The position numbers and the translations under genes were made by a program. Shown here in pieces: positions 15,187-23,334 of a stretch of DNA of 64,000 nucleotides (positions within the stretch are counted from its first letter, which is position 1; each line of letters starts with the position of its first letter). This stretch comes from Butyrivibrio sp. LB2008. GTDB lineage: Bacteria > Bacillota > Clostridia > Lachnospirales > Lachnospiraceae. The notes below the pieces were generated by a model. The model worked only from the letters and a program-made list of their open reading frames with translations, was not told where the DNA came from and did no database searches. The stretch is taken from NCBI RefSeq assembly GCF_000621565.1, contig NZ_JHXZ01000009.1, positions 62,001-126,000 on the forward strand, read 5' to 3'.

Positions 15187-17361
15187 TCAGTCTTCGTCTG
15201 AAAGCCATCCGTAACGTTCCATGTCGATACTGCTGATGGTATTTTTACTGTCGTTAATGAAGATTTCTATACATTCTCTGGGATAATCTGACTTATCGTC
15301 TTTATCGAAGGGAATTCTATAGATATTAAGTTTCTCATCATATTTAAAGTTCTTAACGCCTGCTGCGCTGAGAGCTTTGTCGAGTTCATCCTTTGTCATT
15401 CCAAGCTTGATATTTCCGGCAATTGTAAGATCAAAAGGATTTACTGAGCTGTTAAATGCACTGATAGATACCACGATGGTATTTTCAAGTGTAACAGCAT
15501 TAGGAAGAGGATTGATAGCCTCTACTGTGAGTCTGTAATCGCCCTTCTTCATTGTGAGGATCAAACCTTTCATTGAAGGAACAGATTCTGATTCATTGTC
15601 ACATTTCCATCCCTGCTCAGCAAGTGTCTTGTAAGGAACAGGCAAATTGTATGTTGTTCCGTCAAGAGAGAAGTTTCCTGATAAAGGATCTTTTCCAAGT
15701 TCTGCGGGAGCTTTGTACAGGCTGAGATAATCAGGTGTCTTTGAGCTTACTTCAGGCTGTTCAAAATCATCGGGCATGAGCTTGTTCTGCATGCTGATAT
15801 GAGTAAGGATGTTATTGTCAAAGTTGTAATATGCAGATACTTTGAATTCTTCATCCCCTTGTCCTCTGTATGTAAGTGATGATGAATTGCCGCTTGTATT
15901 TGTGCTGCTGGGATCGCCAAGTGCAGCTTTTACATCATCCATGGTAGTTTTCTGTAATTCAAACTGGTCGTTGTAGAACTTGACCTCAGCACCTGTATTC
16001 TTGATAAAGTAATCACTGAAATCAATCTCATAAACAAGGCACTTTGAAAGAGGCTGTGCGTCGATGGAGTGGTTTACAACACCGAAACTTGCGCTTCCTT
16101 CACCTTTCTGAGTGAAAGTCAATCTTACAATATCTGTATCGCTCGCATATAAAGTTTTATCTGCATCTTCCTTATTCTTATATGCCCATCCGTTTTCAAG
16201 GAGTTCATCAATACTCATAGGAAGGTTGTACTGCTTACCGTTTATGCTGAAGTTTGAATATTTTGCATATTCGTTTCCGCTGGCAGGAGCAGGAGCAGGT
16301 GTCGGATCGGGAGCGGGCTCGGCAGTTGTGGCAACTGTTGAAGCTGTAGCTACCTGCTCGACAGGCTGTGCTGATGCCTGCTGCGCTGCAGCCGGTTCCG
16401 GAGCGCTCGGACGAGACGATCTGAAACCGAATAATAATGCGGTCAAAACAAGTACGGCTGCAATAGATGAACCCAGTGCAATTGACTGAGGTGTAAGTTT
16501 CTTTTTAGGCTTAGCCTGTCCCTGCATATAATAAGGATTCTGGCCACCGGGCTGGAACTGCTGTCCATACTGGTTATTGCCGGGCTGCTGCATGGGCTGT
16601 CTGAACTGGTTGTTCATAGACTGCTGCATAGGCTGACCATATGCATTGTTAACAGGCTGCTGGAAATTCTGGCCATTCTGATTTCCCATAGGCTGCTGGA
16701 AAGGTGATCTGTTCTGAGCACCGCCTGGCTGCTGGAAGTTCTGGCCGTTCTGGTTTCCCATAGGCTGCTGGAAAGGTGATCTGTTCTGAGCACCGCCTGG
16801 CTGCTGGAAGTTCTGGCCGTTCTGATTTCCCATAGGCTGCTGGAAAGGTGATCTGTTCTGAGCACCGCCTGGCTGCTGGAAATTCTGACCATTCTGATTT
16901 CCCATGGGCTGCTGGAAAGGTGATCTGTTCTGAACTCCTGCAGACTGCTGCATGGGCTGTCTGTTCTGGCTTCCCATAGGCTGCTGGAAGTTCTGCGCGC
17001 TCTGTGCATTTGCAGGCTGCTGAACAGGCTGTGTGCTCTGTGCACTTGCAGGCTGCTGAACGGGCTGTGCGTTCTGCGTATTTGCAGGCTGCTGAACAGG
17101 CTGTGCGTTCTGCGTATTTGCAGGTTGTTGAACAGGCTGTCTGCTCTGCGCATTTGCAGGCTGTTGGAACGCCTGTCTGTTCTGTGAACCGTCAGGTTTC
17201 TGAAGGCTGAGTCTGCTTGGATCCTGAGCGGGCTGCTGTGAAGACATTCCGCTGCGATCGATTGCAGGCTGTTTATCTAGTTGTACAGTCTGGTTATTGT
17301 CGAATTGTTGTTCATTTGTGATTGGTTGTCCTGTAATAGGATCAAATCTTCTTTCATTCAT
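15187..17361 (-). CDS. repeat-rich single-pass surface protein with duplicated C-terminal domain
   Basis: About 724 residues if started at the ATG at 17361, preceded by GAGAGG; a TTG six codons earlier is less likely. Residues 1-20 read 'MNERRFDPITGQPITN'. The next ~270 are Gln/Asn/Pro-rich: five or so 12-residue repeats (QPVQQPANTQNA type), then four 24-residue repeats built on 'RSPFQQPMGNQNGQN'. One membrane helix follows near 295-320, then a Pro/Ala linker. The external C-terminal part holds two copies of a module beginning 'NFSINGKQYNLP' and 'NFSLDGTTYNLP', each with a G-W a short way on. The disordered N-terminus would be cytoplasmic. Function unknown; I know similar module pairs only as uncharacterised Lachnospiraceae surface proteins. 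Confidence 0.8.
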   Translation of the reverse strand: MNERRFDPITGQPITNEQQFDNNQTVQLDKQPAIDRSGMSSQQPAQDPSRLSLQKPDGSQNRQAFQQPANAQSRQPVQQPANTQNAQPVQQPANTQNAQPVQQPASAQSTQPVQQPANAQSAQNFQQPMGSQNRQPMQQSAGVQNRSPFQQPMGNQNGQNFQQPGGAQNRSPFQQPMGNQNGQNFQQPGGAQNRSPFQQPMGNQNGQNFQQPGGAQNRSPFQQPMGNQNGQNFQQPVNNAYGQPMQQSMNNQFRQPMQQPGNNQYGQQFQPGGQNPYYMQGQAKPKKKLTPQSIALGSSIAAVLVLTALLFGFRSSRPSAPEPAAAQQASAQPVEQVATASTVATTAEPAPDPTPAPAPASGNEYAKYSNFSINGKQYNLPMSIDELLENGWAYKNKEDADKTLYASDTDIVRLTFTQKGEGSASFGVVNHSIDAQPLSKCLVYEIDFSDYFIKNTGAEVKFYNDQFELQKTTMDDVKAALGDPSSTNTSGNSSSLTYRGQGDEEFKVSAYYNFDNNILTHISMQNKLMPDDFEQPEVSSKTPDYLSLYKAPAELGKDPLSGNFSLDGTTYNLPVPYKTLAEQGWKCDNESESVPSMKGLILTMKKGDYRLTVEAINPLPNAVTLENTIVVSISAFNSSVNPFDLTIAGNIKLGMTKDELDKALSAAGVKNFKYDEKLNIYRIPFDKDDKSDYPRECIEIFINDSKNTISSIDMERYGWLSDED
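16655..16942 (-). repeat. 72-bp tandem repeat, four copies
   Basis: Units begin at 16655, 16727, 16799 and 16871. The middle copies are almost identical and the outer ones diverge slightly. Each encodes 24 residues of the surface protein, so copy-number change would keep the frame. Confidence 0.9.
17015..17194 (-). repeat. 36-bp tandem repeat, about five copies
   Basis: Units begin at 17015, 17051, 17087, 17123 and 17159 and encode the 12-residue Gln/Pro repeat of the same surface protein. They are less uniform than the 72-bp array. Confidence 0.85.
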
Positions 17362-17573
17362 ATCTGTGCATCCTCTCAATAGGAAAATGATAAGTAAATA
17401 TATTTCTTTTACCTTTTGATATTTTATTGCATCTTTAACAATTTGTAAATATTAATTAACAAAAAAATATAGATTAAATTGGAAAAAAACGTAAAAAAGT
17501 GTGATAAGATAGTATTGGTGACCTTTTCGGTGCAATTCTTGTTTAAATAAGATGTATTTAGGAGGTGTTTTTT

Positions 17574-17828
17574 ATGATGATTTCGCCTGAGGCCTATAAA
17601 TCCATGCATGAGGCCGATTCTTTTGATAAGCTTATTGAAGAGCGCAAGAGCCTTTTGGGGCAATTGGAGCAGCTTGAGAAAATTGTGCGTGATAAGGACA
17701 AAAAAGACGAATCATGGAATGAAAGTCCGGGGCCTGATGTCAGATATCAGATGACTCTCAGTTATCTTGTACAGATTTGTGAGCTTTTGTGGAAGAGTTA
17801 CAGCGTAGAAATATCTATGAATGAGTGA
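17574..17828 (+). CDS. small protein of unknown function
   Basis: 84 residues starting MMISPEAYK. GGAGG at 17561-17565 is placed for the ATG at 17574; the in-frame GTG at 17565 overlaps that site and is rejected. Charged and largely helical: 'FDKLIEERKSLLGQLEQLEKIV' is a short coiled coil. No signal peptide or membrane helix. I do not recognise the family. It has its own terminator and lies beside another small helical protein, but the two are not similar. Confidence 0.65.
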   Translation: MMISPEAYKSMHEADSFDKLIEERKSLLGQLEQLEKIVRDKDKKDESWNESPGPDVRYQMTLSYLVQICELLWKSYSVEISMNE

Positions 17829-17947
17829 GAACTAAATATACGAAAATAGGGATAGACTATAATGGAATGTGATGATATAATTAACGTGTTCACATTTCTA
17901 CTTAATAAATATAGATGGGGAGCGTGTAATTTGAAATAGTTTATGAG

Positions 17948-17993
17948 GTGGTATTTATCAGGTTTTTTTCTTGGTAGATACCGCTTTTTTATT
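17948..17993 (+). terminator. intrinsic terminator after the 84-residue gene
   Basis: GTGGTATTTATC at 17948-17959 pairs with GGTAGATACCGC at 17973-17984 (12 bp with wobble pairs), followed by six T's. Confidence 0.8.
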
Positions 17994-18046
17994 CAATAGG
18001 AGATTTTTATTGGATAAGAACAGCTTAGAGAGGAGAAGTTAAAAAC

Positions 18047-18343
18047 ATGGATGCACAGAATTTTTTGACAATGAGTATGGATGAACTTGCTAATGAGATT
18101 TCGGAGACGAAGAAGAAATTGTCTGCGCTCGAGCAGCTTATGAAGATCCGTCAGCAGTTGGGAGAGCGAACAACCAGACAGATTGAGGCCAAAAAGAAAG
18201 CAGAGAAGCGTGCCGAGAAGAAGGCGGCTGTAAAGAATAATACGGCAAGAACCTATGATGTATCCGATGCAGATACTATGTCTATATCAGAGTCGTCTGT
18301 TGAATCGGAATCAAGATTTGGGGATGGATTTTTTGGAGAATAA
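18047..18343 (+). CDS. small charged coiled-coil protein, function unknown
   Basis: 98 residues. Residues 10-45 form a coiled coil ('LANEISETKKKLSALEQLMK'), 45-70 are Lys/Arg/Glu/Ala-rich, and the last 30 are acidic and Ser-rich ending 'RFGDGFFGE'. GAGAGGAGAAG lies eight bases upstream of the ATG. No membrane segment. It resembles no family I can name. The alternating basic and acidic blocks suggest a nucleic-acid or protein adaptor, but that is only a guess from composition. Confidence 0.65.
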   Translation: MDAQNFLTMSMDELANEISETKKKLSALEQLMKIRQQLGERTTRQIEAKKKAEKRAEKKAAVKNNTARTYDVSDADTMSISESSVESESRFGDGFFGE

Positions 18344-18471
18344 ACGGACAATAAAGTAATCGAGTTTATTATAAATATTTTCTTAATTATCACAATAACG
18401 TAATGTTTGCCAATAAAATTGCGCTATAATTATACTTATATTCAGTGTATTTTCTTAAATGAAAGGAGTGC

Positions 18472-20265
18472 ATGGAAGTGAGTGATAGCGCAAAGAACAA
18501 AATAGAAGATATTAAGATTTTTCAGAAGATTGGTTTTCAAAATTTGGCTGTAAACCTTGTTATGCTCGTTATGTTTATTATTGCGATTGTCATTATGGAT
18601 GGTAATATGAAGAATATTATCAGTATAGGTATAGGCGCGAGCAACGATGATATACAGCTCATGAGTAAAGAGGCAAGACTCAGAGAAAATCTTATAACTA
18701 TTGACGGCAATCTGTCCGCGTTACTTGGTGCGGTTTCTATGGGAACCAACGATCCGGCAAACTATGAGGTGTACTTTACCAATATAGATGCGGTAGAAAA
18801 AGAGATGCCGGAACTCCTTTCATTCTTGCAGGAGAGTGTTTTGGTCACACATTCCGCAGACGGCCCTTCACAGATAGATGAGATAATGAAGACTACCAAC
18901 GCATTTCTCGGCGTTACCGATGATATGGTGGTTTCGCTTAGGGCTGCGGATGCCGCAAAGGCAATGGATACTTATATTAATCAGTATATAGATGCACAAG
19001 CGGCAGTATATGCTGCATATGATGCGGCTGAAGCTTCGATAAGTGTTCTTGGTGATGAACTTGCCACATATTTGAATATGCTTTACAGCCAGGCTTTTGT
19101 TAAGACTGTTGTGCTGGTCGTTATTTTCATATTACTTATTGCTATAAGTCTTGTTCTCAGTGAGACGAGAATCAGTAAGAAGATTGCCGGCATAGTTTCC
19201 GAACTTCAGGCAATTATTAAAGGCATTAACAGCAATGAGGGTGATCTTACCGCCAGAATTGAGACTAATACATCTACTGAGCTTGCATTTATTGTGAGTG
19301 GTATTAATAATTTTATTGAGACTTTGCAGGGAGTCATAAAAGAAGTTAAGGATGGTTCCAATGTTCTCAATAGTTCTGCTGATTCGATGACACTTCAGAT
19401 TGAAAAAGCGAGCGATAATATTACAAATACCTCAGCAGCTCTTGAAGAGTTGTCGGCAAGCATGGATACTGTATCGACGACCGCCGATCAGATTTCCGGA
19501 AGACTTGATGAAGTTAAGGAAGCTACCAGCGAGATAAGACAGGAAGCTGCAAGCGGAGCATCAACTGCTGAGAATATCAAAAAAGAAGCTGACGAGATCA
19601 AAAATGAAGCTCTCAAGAAGAAAGAGAATACAGGTATTAAAGTTGAGGAACTCAGCGCGGTTCTTGAGAAATCTGTTAAAGACAGTGAGAAGGTTGCACA
19701 GATCAACGAGCTCACAAAGGTTATCCTTGATATAGCTTCGCAGACAAACCTTCTTGCGCTTAATGCTTCAATTGAGGCTGCAAGAGCCGGTGAAGCTGGT
19801 AAAGGTTTTGCGGTTGTTGCGGAAGAAATCAGTGCACTTGCTGATAACAGCCGTCAGACAGCCGGAAACATCCAGACGATCAGTAATGAAGTTACAGATG
19901 CGGTTAATACACTTTCGACGAATGCCATGGATGTAATCCAGTTCATCAACAACGATGTTCTTAATGATTATGATACTTTCGTTGAGACAAGTGATAAATA
20001 TGAGAATACAGCTGTAGTAATGGATGAGATCCTTGATAAATTTAACAGGAAGGCCGATAACCTCAACATTATCATGGACAAGATGGCAGATTCGGTTGAA
20101 TCTATCACAGAGTCTGTAAAAGAAAGTACTCAGGCAATCAACCTCTCTGCAGCAAATTCGACTGAGATCGTCGGACAGATCCAGGGAATCAGCGAGGCAA
20201 TGGGAGAAAATAGTAAGGTTACCGAGCAGCTTTCAAGCAGTACGAAGAAATTTGCAAATCTGTAA
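18472..20265 (+). CDS. methyl-accepting chemotaxis protein
   Basis: 597-residue chemoreceptor. Membrane helices at about 24-43 and 210-232 flank a ~165-residue extracellular, mostly helical ligand domain. A HAMP domain follows ('[19 protein letters not shown]'), then a methylation and signalling hairpin with the invariant tip '[20 protein letters not shown]' and '[20 protein letters not shown]'. It ends 'STKKFANL' without a WxxF CheR tether. A close paralogue lies at 49222. No che or flagellar genes are nearby. GAAAGGAG precedes the ATG. Ligand unknown. Confidence 0.94.
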   Translation: MEVSDSAKNKIEDIKIFQKIGFQNLAVNLVMLVMFIIAIVIMDGNMKNIISIGIGASNDDIQLMSKEARLRENLITIDGNLSALLGAVSMGTNDPANYEVYFTNIDAVEKEMPELLSFLQESVLVTHSADGPSQIDEIMKTTNAFLGVTDDMVVSLRAADAAKAMDTYINQYIDAQAAVYAAYDAAEASISVLGDELATYLNMLYSQAFVKTVVLVVIFILLIAISLVLSETRISKKIAGIVSELQAIIKGINSNEGDLTARIETNTSTELAFIVSGINNFIETLQGVIKEVKDGSNVLNSSADSMTLQIEKASDNITNTSAALEELSASMDTVSTTADQISGRLDEVKEATSEIRQEAASGASTAENIKKEADEIKNEALKKKENTGIKVEELSAVLEKSVKDSEKVAQINELTKVILDIASQTNLLALNASIEAARAGEAGKGFAVVAEEISALADNSRQTAGNIQTISNEVTDAVNTLSTNAMDVIQFINNDVLNDYDTFVETSDKYENTAVVMDEILDKFNRKADNLNIIMDKMADSVESITESVKESTQAINLSAANSTEIVGQIQGISEAMGENSKVTEQLSSSTKKFANL

Positions 20266-20284
20266 TATGACAATGACAAAAAAT

Positions 20285-20324
20285 GTACACCTAAATTCTA
20301 ATATGATTTAGGTGTACTTTTTTT
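20285..20324 (+). terminator. intrinsic terminator after the chemoreceptor
   Basis: GTACACCTAAAT at 20285-20296 pairs perfectly with ATTTAGGTGTAC at 20306-20317, followed by seven T's. Confidence 0.92.
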
Positions 20325-20350
20325 GCGTTTTGCGATTAAAGTAGTACAAT
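20323..20350 (+). promoter_or_regulatory. candidate promoter of the ICMT-like/DUF218 fusion gene
   Basis: TTGCGT at 20323-20328 and TACAAT at 20345-20350 are 16 bases apart. The -35 begins inside the T-run of the preceding terminator. Confidence 0.5.
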
Positions 20351-20379
20351 GTATTTCTCAGGAGGGAATACGGAAAAAT

Positions 20380-21738
20380 ATGACATACAGAGTAATTGCT
20401 TTATTATTTTTGCTGGTATTTTACGGCATATATTTTATAAAAATGCTTCTGCAGAGAAGGAAAGGCATTGTTACGGACCAGATTGCAAAGGGGAAGGTTA
20501 GGGACAAGGGTTTTTATATTGAACTTATAATGAAGATCGCGACAATGCTTGTGCCGCTTACGGAGGTTTTGTCGATAGTGTTAGGGGTAGCGATGCTGCC
20601 TATTATGTACAGAGTTATAGGAATGTACTTTGCATTTATCGGTGATATAGTTTTCTTTGCCTCGGTATATACGATGAGAGACAGCTGGAGAGCCGGAGTT
20701 GCGGCTGATGATGAGAAAGAGAGAAAACTGGTAACGACCGGGATATATAACTATTCGAGAAATCCTGCTTTTCTTGGATTTGATCTTGTCTATGCCGGCA
20801 TTTTGCTGATGTTCTTTAATCCGGTACTTCTTGCTGTTTCAGTGTTTGCTATGGTGATGCTTCATATGCAGATATTAAGAGAAGAAGAGTTTCTTACAAG
20901 CTTTTTTGGAAATGATTATACAGAATACAAGGAAAGAACAAGCAGATACGCGGGCATGGGTAAAATAACGGTATCCAAAGCTCTTTTGTATATCTATTTT
21001 GTTCTCGGAATATGGTCTGTTTTGTACTTTTTTACCTGCCTTTCATACGGCGGAGGTTTTTCGCTTTCGTGGGTGTGGTTATGGCTTTTGATCGCAGCCT
21101 TTTCTTTTATAAGAGTATGGATGTTAAAGAGCAGAATAGATGGCAATGAGAAGATAAAGATTCCCAAGATATTTGTCTGGGCATACAGAATATTATTCAT
21201 AGTTTTTTTGACTTATTTTGCAATAACGGAAGTTAAGATAATAGGGGCAATGCGGGCAAGGGCTAAGGAAGACCTTGATTATATCATAGTGCTCGGTGCG
21301 GGACTTCACGGCACGGAGCCAAGTAACCCTTACAAGGCCAGGATAGAACGGGCTGCCATGTACCTTGATGAGAATGAAGGAACGATAGTTATAGCTTCCG
21401 GAGGACAGGGTAAGTTTGAGCAAATAAGTGAGGCGGAGTGTGCCAAAAGAAAACTTACCTCGAAGTATGGAATAGATGAGAGCAGGATACTTCTCGAAGA
21501 AAAGTCTACAGATACTGAGGAAAATCTGCGATACAGTCTTGAAGTGATAGGTGATCCGGCGGCATCTGTGGGAATAGTGACCAATGGATTTCATGAACTG
21601 AGGGCGCTGTCTATTGCCAAAAGAGAAGGCTACGAAAATGTTTCATCCGTTCCTGCGCGAACTCTTTTCCCTGTGGGTATTCACTATGTTGTGAGAGAGT
21701 TTTTTGGGATGACTGAGTTCTATATAAAGAATTTTTGA
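20380..21738 (+). CDS. fusion of ICMT-like membrane methyltransferase and DUF218 (ElyC/SanA-like) domain
   Basis: About 452 residues from the ATG at 20380; GGAGGG at 20361 is 13 bases upstream, rather far. Residues 1-195 resemble isoprenylcysteine carboxyl/phospholipid methyltransferase membrane enzymes: several helices, 'TTGIYNYSRNPAFLGF' (120-135) and 'EEEFLTSFFGNDYTEYKERT' near 168, which form the S-adenosylmethionine site. More helices span about 200-300. From about 306 there is a DUF218 domain: 'DYIIVLGAGLHG', 'ARIERAAMYLDEN', 'VIASGGQGKFEQISEAE', 'STDTEENLRYS', 'VTNGFHELRA'. DUF218 proteins (ElyC, SanA, YdcF) act in envelope integrity. Both domains are usually separate proteins. The joint role is unknown, presumably envelope lipid or carrier metabolism. 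Confidence 0.82.
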   Translation: MTYRVIALLFLLVFYGIYFIKMLLQRRKGIVTDQIAKGKVRDKGFYIELIMKIATMLVPLTEVLSIVLGVAMLPIMYRVIGMYFAFIGDIVFFASVYTMRDSWRAGVAADDEKERKLVTTGIYNYSRNPAFLGFDLVYAGILLMFFNPVLLAVSVFAMVMLHMQILREEEFLTSFFGNDYTEYKERTSRYAGMGKITVSKALLYIYFVLGIWSVLYFFTCLSYGGGFSLSWVWLWLLIAAFSFIRVWMLKSRIDGNEKIKIPKIFVWAYRILFIVFLTYFAITEVKIIGAMRARAKEDLDYIIVLGAGLHGTEPSNPYKARIERAAMYLDENEGTIVIASGGQGKFEQISEAECAKRKLTSKYGIDESRILLEEKSTDTEENLRYSLEVIGDPAASVGIVTNGFHELRALSIAKREGYENVSSVPARTLFPVGIHYVVREFFGMTEFYIKNF

Positions 21739-21780
21739 TAAAAAAAGAAGATTGCTGTTATGGCAACCTTCTTTTTTATC
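21737..21780. terminator. two-way terminator between converging genes
   Basis: GATAAAAAAAGAAG...TTGC pairs with GGCAA..CTTCTTTTTTATC around a 6-base loop. A-run on one side and T-run on the other serve both the fusion gene and the minus-strand ABC-2 permease. Confidence 0.88.
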
Positions 21781-21790
21781 ACATATATAC

Positions 21791-22609
21791 TCAGTCGAGG
21801 TTGAGTCTTTTGTTTGCTGTTACGACGGATGCAACCCAGAAAATTATTATTGTAACAATAGAATAGATGATACCTTTTGACATAGAGTGTGTTAAAAGGC
21901 CATAAGAATCTATGTCGGAATAGGAATCCGGATACAGGAACATTCTTCCGAAAGATATGGAAGTTGAAATTATTCCCAAAACAAAACTTGTTCCAAAATA
22001 GCAGAGAACTGCACCTAAAATCTTGTGCTTACTCCAAAGTTGGCCGATGCTTATGCAGAAGAAGTATGTCAAAAGCTTGGATATATTTCCGAGGATTATT
22101 GTCACAGTAAATTCGATAATTCCCCATATAATATTAACTGATTCAGGATCGTATAATAATTGCTTGTATATCTCAAGCAGCACTTCCCGTAGTTCGTCAA
22201 GATCCGGCAGGGTTCCGATTATAAGTGTTCCAAACAGGATGCAGAGTCCCATTGAAAGACTGAATGCCAAAGACCATATGCAGGCAACTATCATTCTTGA
22301 AGAAACGACCTCAGTGATAGTTGCGGGCAGGGTAAATGTAAGGTAGCCTTGGGATGTGTACAGGTTTTTGTAGTAGTGAACAACAAGGTATATGGTGGCT
22401 ATCATATTAAGTGACGTCAGTAGAATAATGATTCCTGAGACTCCCAGTGTTATAAAGATTACACTAAAATCTTTTTCAATCAATTCGGGAGATGCGACAA
22501 TTCTGAAGAATAAACCGCCGACAATACCCAGAAAGATAGTAACCGCACATGTAAGTGTCATTACCATCCATGTATTCTTGAATTCATGTTTAAGAAGTGT
22601 TCCTAGCAT
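21791..22609 (-). CDS. ABC-2 type exporter permease
   Basis: 272 residues with six predicted membrane helices and the start 'MLGTLLKHEFKNTW', a form very common in Clostridial ABC-2 permeases. It overlaps the 3' end of the ATPase gene by seven bases, so the two are translationally coupled. Such pairs export peptides, lipids or drugs, and many are controlled by a GntR-type repressor; none is adjacent here. Substrate unknown. Confidence 0.85.
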   Translation of the reverse strand: MLGTLLKHEFKNTWMVMTLTCAVTIFLGIVGGLFFRIVASPELIEKDFSVIFITLGVSGIIILLTSLNMIATIYLVVHYYKNLYTSQGYLTFTLPATITEVVSSRMIVACIWSLAFSLSMGLCILFGTLIIGTLPDLDELREVLLEIYKQLLYDPESVNIIWGIIEFTVTIILGNISKLLTYFFCISIGQLWSKHKILGAVLCYFGTSFVLGIISTSISFGRMFLYPDSYSDIDSYGLLTHSMSKGIIYSIVTIIIFWVASVVTANKRLNLD

Positions 22610-23301
22610 CTGTATACCTCCCTGAAATATTGATCGATAGTCATGCCGGTCTCGTCTTTTATGGCTGCAACCGGCTGATAGAGCCTGATATTACCGTATT
22701 GTAAGAAAATAACTTCGTCCAGCACCGGCTCAATATCTGTTATGAGATGAGTAGAGATGATGATAGATGCGGAAGGATCGTAATTGTTTATGATCGTACG
22801 CAAAATATAATCTCTGGCAGCAGGGTCTACACCTGCGATCGGCTCGTCAAGAATGTAAAGTCTTGCTCTTCGGCTCATTACAAGGATAAGCTGAACTTTC
22901 TCTTTTGTACCCTTTGAGAGTGTCTTCAATCTGCGCTTTGGATTGATATTAAGATTTGTAAGCATCTGATAAGCTCTGTTTACATCAAAATCGGCATAAA
23001 AATCCATAAACATCGCAATGACTGCTTCAATAGTCATATTGTCATCAAGATATGTTGTATCGGGAAGGTAAGACACAAGTGCCTTACTCCTTGGTCCGAC
23101 GGGATTGCCGTCAACAAGGACCATGCCGGATGATGGCTTTAAAAGACCGCATATGATCTTTATAAGGGTTGTCTTGCCACTTCCGTTTGGTCCAAGAAGG
23201 CCGGTTATATGACCGGGGCCAATGGATAGGTTAATGTTTGTCAGAGCCTGGACATTGTCATATGTTTTAAATAGCCCCTGTACTTCTAACAGATTACTCA
23301 T
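22603..23301 (-). CDS. ABC transporter ATP-binding protein
   Basis: 232-residue single nucleotide-binding domain of the exporter class. Walker A 'GPNGSGKTT' near residue 37, a degenerate signature 'LSKGTKEKVQLILVM' in place of LSGGQ, Walker B 'LYILDEPIAGVDPAARD' and the switch His in 'IISTHLI'. The K-G-T-K variant signature is frequent in YtrB/BcrA-like ATPases. It partners the overlapping permease and lies 33 bases after rqcH, so the three may be co-transcribed. Confidence 0.9.
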   Translation of the reverse strand: MSNLLEVQGLFKTYDNVQALTNINLSIGPGHITGLLGPNGSGKTTLIKIICGLLKPSSGMVLVDGNPVGPRSKALVSYLPDTTYLDDNMTIEAVIAMFMDFYADFDVNRAYQMLTNLNINPKRRLKTLSKGTKEKVQLILVMSRRARLYILDEPIAGVDPAARDYILRTIINNYDPSASIIISTHLITDIEPVLDEVIFLQYGNIRLYQPVAAIKDETGMTIDQYFREVYRC

Positions 23302-23334
23302 ACTTTTCTCCTTAAAAAATTTATTACTTGCCTT

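Noticed and set aside
16614..17153. Second frame of 179 codons through the tandem repeats
   Set aside because: Any long frame repeats itself across a 72-bp array because 72 is divisible by three. The frame that continues into the membrane helix and the duplicated domain is the real one.
16655..17194. Possible CRISPR array
   Set aside because: The repeats are contiguous with no unique spacers and stay in frame within a coding sequence.
20323..20379. Upstream TTG start of the methyltransferase/DUF218 fusion
   Set aside because: It lies in the T-run of the previous terminator and in the promoter, so it is not transcribed as part of this message.
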